Below are positions 39,599-48,931 of a stretch of 64,000 bases of DNA, one piece after another (position 1 is the first letter of the stretch; each line of letters opens with the position of its first letter). The notes beneath the pieces are model-generated. The model made no database searches. It saw only the letters and a list, made by a program, of their open reading frames with translations, and was not told the DNA's origin. Both the position numbers and the translations under genes were made by a program. Source of the DNA: Pycnococcus provasolii (Eukaryota > Chlorophyta > Pseudoscourfieldiophyceae > Pseudoscourfieldiales > Pycnococcaceae); assembly GCA_938743325.2 (NCBI GenBank), contig OW568899.1:124001-188000 (forward strand), in the 5' to 3' direction.

Positions 39599-41382
39599 AT
39601 GGCGAGCAACAAAGTCACGCAAGCTAGCCTACTCACTCTGTTGAGCAGCCCCATCGGAAACACGCCTACGCCGACGAATCTGAAGATACGCAACGAAACG
39701 ACGACGACGACGACGACATGCACCGAACGCACGCAAAACAACAACACGGACACAAAACAACTCGAGGAGAGAATCAAGCGCGAGCCCGCGAACGTCGACC
39801 TGTACGAGGAGGGAGGTGCATACCCAGAAATACACGTGGCGCAGTATCCGTTCGGCGAGCCTCCCGACGATGATGCTGGAAGACTTGCGGAGGTTCTACT
39901 GCAAACGGGCATGACGATGACGCAGCTGCAGTGTGCGGCTGGACGCGCGGCGCTCGCAAACAAGCCGGAGCCTGCGCGCCCGACGGAGGAGTGGATCACG
40001 GCGTGTGCATACCTGCAGAAACACGCGGACGACGTGCAGGCGGGCATGAAGACGCTTGGACGAGGACGCGTGCCAGCAGTACGCCGCGTTGCCGCCGTTG
40101 ACGCTGAAAGCGTACTCTACGACGTGCTGAAAGGGTCGACGGGCGAGGGAGTGCCCGTCGTCGTGTCTGACGGCTTCCACGACTGGCCAGCCTTCGCAGG
40201 GAACGACAACGTACCATACACGCCGTGGACATTCGACAATCTTGTCCACGCGCGCGCCGCGGGAAGTGGCGACAATATTGTCGACAGCGCCGAAAGCCTT
40301 CCATCCTCGATGTCGGTGGTGGATAGTGGCCACGACGAGCTTCCTCCGATCATGGCGAACGATCGCGCGCCCGCGAGACACCGGGATAAGAATGTTGACG
40401 GCCGCCCTCAGATTGTCGCGATGACTGACCTAAGCGACTTTGTGCAGTACGTGATGGAGCGTGACTCGCCAAGGCGTCTCAGCGCGGCGGAAAAGCAGGC
40501 GCGCGACGCAATCACGTCGAAGCCACTTACCGACGTTACCGCCGCCGCATGTCGAGAGTCGTCGGATCCTCCCTCGACAGGTGCGCCGCCGCCGTTTTAC
40601 TTGAACGGCTGGCGAGCGTTCTCAGAGAGCGCAGCTATGCGCGACGCATGCCCCAGTCCGTACTTCTCCGCCATCGTGGATCACAATCGAGTCATCATGA
40701 GTGAGGTTTCAAAGGCGATCAGCGCGAAAATGCAGCAGCCTGAGATGCGCGATGTATTCATGGATTGGGCAGAAACATCCGAGCGCGCTCTGACGAAGGT
40801 TTTCGTAAGTCCACCTCGAACCGAGCACATACAACTGGGCACATACAACAGCCATGAATCACTAACATTCCAACACACGAAACAAAACCACAGACTGGGC
40901 CAAGGCACACGATAACGAGATTGCACTTCGACGCCGGCGGTGCGCATGCGTGGCTCGGCCAGGTGGTTGGGCGCAAGTGGATCGTCCTCTACCCGCCGAG
41001 TGATGCCGAGCACCTTAGCGTGCTATCGACGGAGAAGGAAACCGTGCAGAGCGCTGTCGATCCGCTGCGCGAGGCGTTGCGTGCCGACCAGGCTCTTGCT
41101 TCATCCTCAAAAGACTGGAGCGCGTGGCTCCGCAATCATCCGCCTCACGCACGAGAGGATGTGGACTCTCTCACATACCACGCGAAGGCGAATCCTGTAC
41201 AGACCGTGCTTCATCCTGGCGAGGCTATCATCGTTCCCAAAGGATGGTGGCACTATGCACTTTCACTCGACCCGAGCATCACAGTTATGCGCAACTTCTA
41301 CGAGCAGAACACGAACATAAACGACTGCGTGAAGATGGTAACCCAGCAGCTGGCGACCGCAATTGCGAAAGTGAAACGGTAA
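39599..41382 (+). CDS. JmjC-domain 2-oxoglutarate oxygenase
   Basis: Exons are 39599-40804 and 40894-41382, with an 89-bp gtaagt...ccacag intron falling between codons, giving 564 residues. The N-terminal half is helical with a cupin-type GVPVVVSDGFHDWPAF. Exon 2 encodes the iron site: the His-x-Asp in LHFDAGGAHAW and the distal His in GDAI-like GEAIIVPKGWWHYALSL. ITVMRNF follows. The layout is that of cupin_8/JmjC hydroxylases such as HSPBAP1, JMJD4-8 and plant JMJ30-32 types. Substrate could be histone or non-histone protein; not decidable here. It opens a run of chromatin-type genes. The shared 3'-flank motif follows at 41395-41422. Confidence 0.9.
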
Positions 41383-41839
41383 TTTTGCTGTGTAGCTATG
41401 GATAGTGTACTTTACTTTGTCCAACAGTCGTCCACTCATTCACACAATTTTTTATTTTTCCCATTCACCATCCAGTCTTTTTTTTCTTCAGGTTATCACG
41501 GCGTCGTGCGCTATCGACAATCCGCCAACCTTAAGTGCACATAAAGGAAGTCCTCCTCATCAGGATGCCGTTGCTCGCAGACGGACGTGTACTGTATTTT
41601 GGGAATTGGGAGAAGTGGCATGGCGGCATTCATCCTTTCCTTGGATATTTAACTTAATTCGGTGATGTGTCACAGAAAGGTATTCTTGGTGCTTTGTTCT
41701 TTTGGGAACCCCTGGGCTAGGGGTTCATTCCCTTCCTAATATAGCGCGAATTCCGACCAGTTCCTCCGACCACCTACCTCTCGCAACCCCTAGCCTAGGC
41801 TTCAACTTCATCGCACGTCTCACAATAATTGCGCCAGCC
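41383..41839. other. intergenic between the JmjC and chromodomain genes
   Basis: About 457 bp. It has the shared 3' motif near the left end, a T-rich tract (about 41448-41490) and a CTAGGGGTTC / CCCCTAGCCTAGG palindromic area near 41706-41800. No gene is seen. Confidence 0.45.
41395..41422 (+). terminator. shared 3'-flank motif, site 3
   Basis: GCTATGGATAGTGTACTTTA followed by CTTTGTCC lies 12 bp after the JmjC stop. Its last 18 bases match the minus-strand site after the gene at 62833. Confidence 0.45.
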
Positions 41840-44152
41840 ATGGCCGCCGCCGCCGCCGCTTCTTCGGCAGCAAGTAAGTCGCGGGTAGCCACGGAGCAGT
41901 CCTACTGCCTGACCGACGCGCGCGCGCTGTCTCTCATGACCCTCTTCTCTCCCGACGAAGGTAAAAGGGCCCAGTCAACAGCAGCAGCAGCTTCAGCAGC
42001 AGCGGCATCAACTTCAGCATCAAACTCTTCCACGTCGTTTCATCTGAGTCAAACCGTTCACTGCAATGTAGTTGGGTACTCGCCCGACTCGTCACTGCAT
42101 ACCTTTGCACTCCACGGATTACCTGAGCGGATACTTGCCGCGAGGCGTGTCGATAGCACCTCTCAGGGACAAGCCGCGCAATTCTCGTATTTGATCAAGT
42201 GGATGCGCCTTCCTCCACGCTCAGCGACGTGGATTTCGTGGGAAACTGTCGCCTTGCACATTGACATGCACAAGTTAGCACTCAACCAACAAAACAATAG
42301 ACACCCTGAACGAGTCAGCTCGCGAGGAGGTGACGCCCAAACAACCAACGCCGCTGGATGCACAGTCGTGCTCACGCATCAACAGCAAAAGGCCAAATGG
42401 CGCGCCGTGGAAGAACACGGGCTGGGCGCGTGGGGTGCTATCGCAAGTCTCATTCGCGCGTTCCACAGAAAGCACGTCGACCGAGCGGGGAACTTCAAAC
42501 CACCAAAACCAACTCAACAAACACGCAACGACTACCAGCGCCAAGCGCAATCAGATCGTGTTTCACCCGGAGAGGCGCAGCTTCTCTTGGACGTGGGCTT
42601 CAAGTCGTACGTCGCCTCGGCACCGCCGTGCACGTTTCTGACGCGAGCGTACGTCAACCTTCCACAGAGACCACCAGCAACGGTCGACACACTCTACGAA
42701 GAATTCCACCCCACGCACATCTACCCCGAACGCATCTGCGCACTCGTCAACTCCAACGCGCTCGTCAAGTGGAAGAATTTGCCATACAACCACTGCACGG
42801 TCGTGTCAGTCGGGTCGTCAAGCACGAACGCGCTTTGGCACTTCACCGACGCTGGTGTACGCACACAGATTGCGGCGAACCGAGAACGAGCGCGTAGAGC
42901 GTACCGAGAGGACCATATGTGGACGCCAAATGGACCCGACGGATATCTCTTCGCGTCGCGATGCGCTGTGCACGCGGCACGGTGTCGCGTGACGGCGCGA
43001 CAGTGCAAGCTTCCGACGCAGACGGATGCAGACAGAGCGAGCAACGCCACGCCTTACATACCAAATTGGATACATGAAGCATTTGTAGACGAGGCGGAAG
43101 CGTATAAGTGCGACGAGACGGCATTCAAGGTCGAGCAGAATAAGGCACAGTGGCAAACGCCCGTGGACGGGCACGCGACCGTGCTTCGCCAAAAAATGGG
43201 GCTGTGCAGCACCGCGGAGGTGATCGAGTACTCGTCGCTGGTGGAGGCTTGGAGCAACGCTAAGGTGGACAATCTCGTGGAGACTGCTGAAATGGTCGCA
43301 AAGACGGACGGAGGGTATCTCAGTCTCAAGGATGTGCCAGTGCCACCCGCCCCTCCCGCCGAACGCGCGTCGATCACGCCGCTCAACCTCAGCACAAGCG
43401 ACTCGCAGGTGTCTGGAACGCCGTGGGGTGCCGTGGAGGTGCGCGCTCTTCTGCGTGTGCTTCTGATGTTCGCCGTCAGCTTGCGTGTCGAGCACAAGTG
43501 CCTAGGCGCAACGCTGATCGTGTGCCCCACCGTGCGCGTTGCCGAGACGTTCCACGGTGCACTCGATCGGCACTTTGCCAGTGCATCGTCGTGCCTCTTC
43601 GTACCTACCGCCTGGCGAGCATCCGCCGCGGGGAAACGCGCTGAGCCGCCACTCAACCCGAGCGAGGTGAAGCAACGAATCATCAACGCTGTCATGGCTG
43701 ATGACAATCACAGTGCAGATGAAGATACGTGGTTTCCGGGCACGGATCGAGCCGCGAGTGCCGCGCTTAGCTTCGCAGACAGCAGCGTCGCCACGAAGCG
43801 ATGGAATCAGCATGCTGAGTGCTTGGAGGTGCTCGGGCACCCTGCGGAGGAGCTCGCACTTATCGGCGAACTTGAGATGTGGGGCTCGACGAACCACGGG
43901 TATACGCGACCTGCGTGTGACGTGGTGGTGACCACACTAGAAGCGCTCGAGTTGAGTCGGAGTGAAAAGCTTGACGATCGTGTTGCACACAAACTCACTC
44001 CGGATGCGGTGAAGCACGTGCATCGCTGGGAGGCGATCATTGTCGTCGCCTCCGCTCGAGATGGCTCCTCAAAGAAGTGGACGGACGCTGTACACGAAGA
44101 GCTCGTGCGCAGAAACCTTGAGGTTGGTTTTCACATCGACGCGGTGATGTAA
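41840..44152 (+). CDS. double-chromodomain CHD-like protein with degenerate, truncated SNF2 lobe
   Basis: A 770-residue protein. Chromodomain-like segments are ERILAARR followed by FSYLIKWMRLPPRSATWISW, and YPERICALVNSNALVKWKNL then PYNHCTV, the spacing seen in CHD3/PICKLE-type remodelers. The C-terminal 200 residues track a SNF2 N-lobe: LGATLIVCPT (motif Ia-like), VVVTTLEALEL and WEAIIVVASARDG. At the Walker A position there is PWGAVEVRALLRV instead of GxGKT, and the DEAH box reads VVASA. The protein ends there, so no second lobe exists. It probably cannot hydrolyse ATP and may act as a reader. The stop overlaps GTAAGT, a perfect splice donor, so a further exon cannot be excluded. The ATG at 41840 is used. 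Confidence 0.73.
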   Translation: MAAAAAASSAASKSRVATEQSYCLTDARALSLMTLFSPDEGKRAQSTAAAASAAAASTSASNSSTSFHLSQTVHCNVVGYSPDSSLHTFALHGLPERILAARRVDSTSQGQAAQFSYLIKWMRLPPRSATWISWETVALHIDMHKLALNQQNNRHPERVSSRGGDAQTTNAAGCTVVLTHQQQKAKWRAVEEHGLGAWGAIASLIRAFHRKHVDRAGNFKPPKPTQQTRNDYQRQAQSDRVSPGEAQLLLDVGFKSYVASAPPCTFLTRAYVNLPQRPPATVDTLYEEFHPTHIYPERICALVNSNALVKWKNLPYNHCTVVSVGSSSTNALWHFTDAGVRTQIAANRERARRAYREDHMWTPNGPDGYLFASRCAVHAARCRVTARQCKLPTQTDADRASNATPYIPNWIHEAFVDEAEAYKCDETAFKVEQNKAQWQTPVDGHATVLRQKMGLCSTAEVIEYSSLVEAWSNAKVDNLVETAEMVAKTDGGYLSLKDVPVPPAPPAERASITPLNLSTSDSQVSGTPWGAVEVRALLRVLLMFAVSLRVEHKCLGATLIVCPTVRVAETFHGALDRHFASASSCLFVPTAWRASAAGKRAEPPLNPSEVKQRIINAVMADDNHSADEDTWFPGTDRAASAALSFADSSVATKRWNQHAECLEVLGHPAEELALIGELEMWGSTNHGYTRPACDVVVTTLEALELSRSEKLDDRVAHKLTPDAVKHVHRWEAIIVVASARDGSSKKWTDAVHEELVRRNLEVGFHIDAVM

Positions 44153-44157
44153 GTTTA

Positions 44158-44162
44158 TGTAA
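44158..44162 (+). terminator. TGTAA poly(A) signal
   Basis: TGTAA lies 6 bp after the stop of the chromodomain gene and is followed by A-rich sequence. Confidence 0.45.
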
Positions 44163-44318
44163 AAGAATTGTGAAAAAAAAAAACAAGAATTGTGTTTTTT
44201 ACGTGAACAATAATGTTCTTCATCAAGTCAAAAGACTCGAAATCCCCAGCGCCATGTAACGCGCTGCTGAATGGCGCAACTGAATAAGCTGGATGGTGAA
44301 AGTGGACAAAGCAAACCA

Positions 44319-44350
44319 AATTCCACGATTGAATGAATGAGCTATCGCAG
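44319..44350 (-). terminator. shared 3'-flank motif, site 4 (diverged)
   Basis: On the minus strand this reads CTGCGATAGCTCATTCATTC followed by AATCGTGGAA, about 50 bp after the stop at 44398. It is a weaker match than the other sites. Confidence 0.35.
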
Positions 44351-44397
44351 CTCTGATTACAAGCAACATTGTCCTGTGTGGGCAACACAGTCAAATC

Positions 44398-46230
44398 TCA
44401 GTTCAACTTCGCGCGCTTCGCCGCTCCGCTAGCCGTTGCAAGCAACTCCACAACTCTCTCTTTCGCGATGTTGCGAGGTGGGTAAATGTGATCTTGCTCT
44501 TTGATGTTCGTTGCAGCGATGAGGAAGCGAAGAGGGACGCCAAACACCTCCACATCCAGAAAAGACGTTTGGTCGCGACGAGCGTTGCGGCCGATTGGAA
44601 TGCAGAGATCTAAATCATCCTGACGACCAGGTTTGACGAAAACGGCAGTGCCACCATCATAGTGGCATATGGATGATGCCGATTCCAGCACGACATCATG
44701 GTCGAGCAAATCTGCCACACTTGATGCGGAGAACGACTTGGGATAGCGCACGGTGTCGTACTCAGCCTCCGTCATAACCACACCACCGACGGGAGCAATG
44801 ACATCTCCAGCCATAAACTTGCGTCGAGATCGTAAAATCACATCCTCGTTCAAAAGCATGTAATGGCAGGCGCGTTTGATCGCTCTTGTCACATCCTCCC
44901 TTTTGCTGGGTTGATGAACGAGAACGTCTTCTGGGTCGTCGAGAACGTTCCCAAGAAGACATTCTTCGTCGACGCCAAGAAGAGATAACAGAGAGCGCTG
45001 AAGGTGCTCTGTACTTACGGTCGTGTTCACGCTCGTGTTCTTACTCAGCACACGAATCGTCTTCCATAGCGGGGTGTCTCCAGGCTCATTCCTCATCGCT
45101 CTCATTGTCTTGCGAGCAATTGCAAGCTGCGAGTGCGTGAGCGCGTGCCCGAGCAGAAAAATCGGTGGGTCAGGGAAAAGACCTGAATCTGGCGGAATGA
45201 CGGCGGCGATGGCGGTGGCGCGTCGCGCCTCCTCTCTCTCCTTCTCTTCTTCTCGAATGCGGCGAACTTCCTCCTTCTTTCTTGCACCCTCTGCCTCCTC
45301 GCGTGCACGGCGTTCCGTCTCCTCTCGGCGTAGCGCCTCCTCGCGTGCACGGCGCTCCGTTTCCCCTCGGCGTCGCGCCTCCTCTCTTTTCTTCTCTTCT
45401 TCTTCTCGAATGCGGCGAACTTCCTCCTCCTTCTTTCGTGCACCCTCCGCCTCCTCGCGTGCATGGCGTTCCGTTTCCTCTCGTTGGAGTCGTTCCGCAT
45501 TCTCGTCCGCCTCCGCTTCATCATTCGTCGTTGTTGGCTCGGCAGCGGCACCTTGCTCGTTCACCTCCCTTTCGAACCATATGCCGCTGAAATTCTCCTC
45601 ACACTCCATCTGCGAGCGCAGCCACTCCATGTGCTCAAAGCACGCACAGGCTCTGACATTCTTCGCAAAGACCGCACGCCCTTCTCGTGCGAGCTCGCGC
45701 GCACAGGGAAAGTGAAATTCTCGTGGGCATTTTGGGTGGGCACACCCGAGCAGAGCCCGCTTTTTGCGACACTTGTGCGCGCTGCATAAGTGTGGAGGGC
45801 CAGTGTGGGCACGTTTGAGCTCGACGGTTGCCCCCCTTGCTATAGACGCTCCTGTGTCATCAGTCTCTGCGGGCACACCACTGTTGTACAAAGCGCACAG
45901 CACGTGTGTACTGAAAACGCCGTACTCCTGCGAATGAACTTGTCTGAATGCACCCTCTCCTCTCGGCCTTAAGCAAAACACACAGCACTGTTCGGAAACA
46001 TCCCCAAGTGGATCGCGAGGTTTCGCGGGCGTTGACGACGTCTTGCGTTTGGCATGCGTCGTCGTCTCGCGCGTCGTCGCAGGTGCGGCGAGCTGCGCCG
46101 CGTCGAGCGTTTCTGGTTTATTGCGCGGGCGGCACCGCTCTGCGTGTGATGCAATTTCCAGTTCAGTCTTCGCCTGGAAGGTGTTGCAGATGGGACACGT
46201 GAGCATGCCTGCATGGCTGGGAGCCGCCAT
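44398..46230 (-). CDS. UBZ-like + extended PHD finger protein with SET-like C-terminus
   Basis: A 610-residue protein. The N-terminus has a C2HC finger (CPICNTFQ then HAERC), resembling UBZ4 ubiquitin-binding fingers. An extended PHD (ePHD) follows: CCVFCLRPRG, HVLCALYNSG, HLCSAHKCRKKRALLGCAHP and FHFPCAREL. A long charged helix with repeated REEAEGARKKEEEVRRIREE units spans about 240-350. The C-terminal 150 residues look SET-like at both ends (RSRRKFMAGDVIAPVGGVV and FGVPLRFLIAATNIKEQDHI), but the NHxC cofactor box is not visible. ePHD plus SET suggests a histone-linked role. The ATG at 46230 is used; the 32 codons upstream begin at GTG. Confidence 0.8.
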   Translation of the reverse strand: MAAPSHAGMLTCPICNTFQAKTELEIASHAERCRPRNKPETLDAAQLAAPATTRETTTHAKRKTSSTPAKPRDPLGDVSEQCCVFCLRPRGEGAFRQVHSQEYGVFSTHVLCALYNSGVPAETDDTGASIARGATVELKRAHTGPPHLCSAHKCRKKRALLGCAHPKCPREFHFPCARELAREGRAVFAKNVRACACFEHMEWLRSQMECEENFSGIWFEREVNEQGAAAEPTTTNDEAEADENAERLQREETERHAREEAEGARKKEEEVRRIREEEEKKREEARRRGETERRAREEALRREETERRAREEAEGARKKEEVRRIREEEKEREEARRATAIAAVIPPDSGLFPDPPIFLLGHALTHSQLAIARKTMRAMRNEPGDTPLWKTIRVLSKNTSVNTTVSTEHLQRSLLSLLGVDEECLLGNVLDDPEDVLVHQPSKREDVTRAIKRACHYMLLNEDVILRSRRKFMAGDVIAPVGGVVMTEAEYDTVRYPKSFSASSVADLLDHDVVLESASSICHYDGGTAVFVKPGRQDDLDLCIPIGRNARRDQTSFLDVEVFGVPLRFLIAATNIKEQDHIYPPRNIAKERVVELLATASGAAKRAKLN

Positions 46231-46695
46231 AGGAAAAGGGTCGGGATCGGACGGAACTAACGCCACGGTGAGACTGGAGTTAGAATGAAGGCCCCGGAGG
46301 CGAGGTCCCACCGAAGGGGGAGCCACACCCTAAACCCCAAACACACCCCAAACCCCGAACAACCGATGTTTTGATTTTCCCTCCTCCGCCCACCTGTCAA
46401 ACTCTCCCCAACAGAGCACAACAACCCTGTTGCTTGTTGACAACAAAACAGAGCTTGTTGTCCCGGTCAACAAGAACGAATGGCGTCTCCGTCTGCGCAA
46501 GGTACGTCTCATGGCGCTCACCCACGCCCAGCTTTGAGCACGCGCACTTCTAACTCTCGCGCGTACAGTCTGCGGGAGGGAGGGTCTTGCACGCCAAGCG
46601 ACCAAGGCAACAACTTGCCAATTTTCAAAACACTCGACACTAACACAAACACACGCACACACACAAACACACAAACACACAAACACACACGCACC
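46231..46695. promoter_or_regulatory. divergent promoter and 5' leader of the DNA methyltransferase gene
   Basis: A 465-bp divergent region. It holds CCCTAAACCCC (about 46329), giving TTTAGGG sense for the PHD gene, an ATG at 46480 in frame with the methyltransferase followed by a donor-like AAGGTACGT, and a (ACAAACAC)n tract at 46640-46692. A 5' UTR intron or a longer N-terminus is possible. Confidence 0.45.
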
Positions 46696-48819
46696 ATGCA
46701 ACGTGTAGGATCCGAGCTCGAGTGGTGGCAACTCAGCCAACAAGAAATCATTGACCTTACCAGAGACGACGACGACGACGACGACGACGAAGGATTCGCG
46801 ACGGGCGTGGGGCCTCAGCACGCGACTGCCGCTAACCTTGAAGGCGGCATGACGGTGACGCCTCGGCTAACTGTTCCCACGTTCGGACAACAGCACATGT
46901 CACAATACGTGGCAGGAAGCAAGCGTAAGCGGTCCCAGCAGGATCAAGGCGTGGACTTTCACATCGTGAAAGAGGCTCAGGATGCAACGGCGGATAGGGT
47001 CAAGTGGATAGACGATATGCACGTGCGCTACCCATGCCCACCTTTGCCGAAGCTTCATCACACTGCGATGGACGACGATGTCGTTCTACTCGACGAGCAC
47101 TCTTCAAAGGTACCGCGAGCTGTGGTGAGGATCGAGGGTGTGCCGTACCTTTTGGAGCCTGGTGTCATCGTGAAGCTCAAAACTGGTGGTTACGCTATCT
47201 TCGCATGTGCGGAGAAGGTCAGTCTCCGCATATGGAAAGTACAAGTGCACCGTCTCGTGACATTCCAAGATACAGTGCTCGGAAGTTCAAAGAAAACCAC
47301 GACTACGCCAAAGGCTGCGCGCAACGCGGGGCGCGTCGAGATATTCGTTGCAATGCGCGCGGACAATTTACACCTAGACGAGCTGCGTAAGCTCGACGAC
47401 TTCAAGGAACCGTACAATTATTTCGGCGGATATCCCATGGTGCGTTTCGCGTACAACCACGACAAAGGAGACTTTCAAAATCTCCCTGATTATCTCCCTT
47501 GGCACGATCGTCAAGGTGCTGGTGCTGGTCGCAGTGGCAATCTGAAATTTGTCGACGTCTGCTGTGGTGGTGGCGGCCTGAGCGTTGGAATGTCGCAGGC
47601 GGGCATGGTACCGCTCGCGGGTGTGGATGTCGATGCGGACGCGATCAACACATACCAACACAACATGCTCAAGATCTTCAACACCAAGGCGACTGTGTTC
47701 CACAATAGCATGGACGATTACAATAAGCTGCTCCACGATCCGTTCAGCAACAAAAAGCTCATCAAGATCGGGAGCAATTCTGAACGATTGCGGCGCCTCT
47801 TCGAGCTCAAGGCGGACGCCGAGGCATTGGTGGGCGGCATACCGTGCCAGGGGCTCTCGACCGCAAACCCGCGCAATTTCGCGGATGCGGATGCGGAGAC
47901 GCGGGACGTGCGAAATATGCTTTACAACGACTTCGCATCACTTCTCGACGCAAACCACCTGCCGCGCCTGCGGTTCGCGCTCGTCGAGGAGGTACCGGGT
48001 TTTGCAGAGCTCGCGCCTGAGCTATTTAGGGTCGCCGTTGAGATGGGCTTCCAAGTGAAGCTGCGTCTCATGAACGCGCTTCACTTTGGCTGCGCGCAAA
48101 ATAGGCTGAGATTGTTCGTCGTGATGGCTCGGCTCGGGGAGGAGATGCCTGTCGACCCGACCCCGACGCACCGCTCTTGGAAAGGCGAGAGCACGCCGAC
48201 GCACATGGGTTGGTTCGCGAAGAAGTCCATCGCTATCAAGCCGGGTCCATCGTCTTCGGGTTCTGCCAAGCCGTGCGTGACGTTAGAGGATGCGATCGGC
48301 GACTTGAAAAATCTTGAGGTCACTCCAGGACAGCACGTATGCGCGAAGGTTGCGGATCAACGTGGCACCATGCCCTGCCACAACGCGAAGAAGCTTGGCG
48401 ATGACGATTGCGCCCGGTGGCACGCACTCCAGCCCGGCCAATGTGCGAAGGACCTGCCCGAAGGCTTGAAGCCAAGTGACAAGGGCGCCAAGCGCCGTGC
48501 GGACGGAGGCAAGTGGCATGAGATTGGGCGAAAGTACGGCAAACCGCAATGGAATGAGCCGAGTGCTACAATCTTGACGCGTTGTGAGCCGTCGCACGGC
48601 CCGTACTTTCATCCGTCACAGCAGTGTCGCACATTCAGTACTCGCGAACGGATGCGTCTCTTTGCATTCCCTGACGAGTATAAGGTATTCTCCGGCTACT
48701 CGGAACCCAAAGACAAGATCGACACGGAGAATCGCATCGTCGGAAACAGCGTTCCACCGCCACTTGGGCGAGCCTGGGGAGAGTCAATCGTCGCAGCCGC
48801 CGCAGCAAAAACACCGTAA
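46696..48819 (+). CDS. DNA (cytosine-5) methyltransferase with BAH-like domain and N-terminal SUMO-interaction motif
   Basis: A 707-residue C5-methyltransferase. The N-terminus has QEIIDLTRDDDDDDDDE, a classic SUMO-interaction motif, then a KRKR nuclear signal. A BAH-like domain lies at about 145-250. The catalytic domain has motif I FVDVCCGGGGLSVG (about 285), motif IV GGIPCQGLS with the catalytic Cys (about 383), motif VI as VEEVPGF (the usual ENV reads EEV), motif VIII CAQNRLRLFVV (about 468) and motif X IVGNSVPPPLG. The domain is compact, like CMT/DNMT1-type enzymes, but the chromodomain is absent. An upstream ATG at 46480 would add 72 low-complexity residues. TGTAA follows the stop at 48830. 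Confidence 0.92.
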   Translation: MQRVGSELEWWQLSQQEIIDLTRDDDDDDDDEGFATGVGPQHATAANLEGGMTVTPRLTVPTFGQQHMSQYVAGSKRKRSQQDQGVDFHIVKEAQDATADRVKWIDDMHVRYPCPPLPKLHHTAMDDDVVLLDEHSSKVPRAVVRIEGVPYLLEPGVIVKLKTGGYAIFACAEKVSLRIWKVQVHRLVTFQDTVLGSSKKTTTTPKAARNAGRVEIFVAMRADNLHLDELRKLDDFKEPYNYFGGYPMVRFAYNHDKGDFQNLPDYLPWHDRQGAGAGRSGNLKFVDVCCGGGGLSVGMSQAGMVPLAGVDVDADAINTYQHNMLKIFNTKATVFHNSMDDYNKLLHDPFSNKKLIKIGSNSERLRRLFELKADAEALVGGIPCQGLSTANPRNFADADAETRDVRNMLYNDFASLLDANHLPRLRFALVEEVPGFAELAPELFRVAVEMGFQVKLRLMNALHFGCAQNRLRLFVVMARLGEEMPVDPTPTHRSWKGESTPTHMGWFAKKSIAIKPGPSSSGSAKPCVTLEDAIGDLKNLEVTPGQHVCAKVADQRGTMPCHNAKKLGDDDCARWHALQPGQCAKDLPEGLKPSDKGAKRRADGGKWHEIGRKYGKPQWNEPSATILTRCEPSHGPYFHPSQQCRTFSTRERMRLFAFPDEYKVFSGYSEPKDKIDTENRIVGNSVPPPLGRAWGESIVAAAAAKTP

Positions 48820-48829
48820 TTTTCGTATA

Positions 48830-48834
48830 TGTAA
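48830..48834 (+). terminator. TGTAA poly(A) signal
   Basis: TGTAA lies 11 bp after the methyltransferase stop, within TATATGTAATAG. Confidence 0.5.
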
Positions 48835-48931
48835 TAGTTAAGATACATTCCTTTTACAATTTAATTCTTCGCTTAACATTTCTTGCTTGTAGCTTCCAGA
48901 TATCGAGTGCCCGGCGAAGAAGAAGTTGCAC

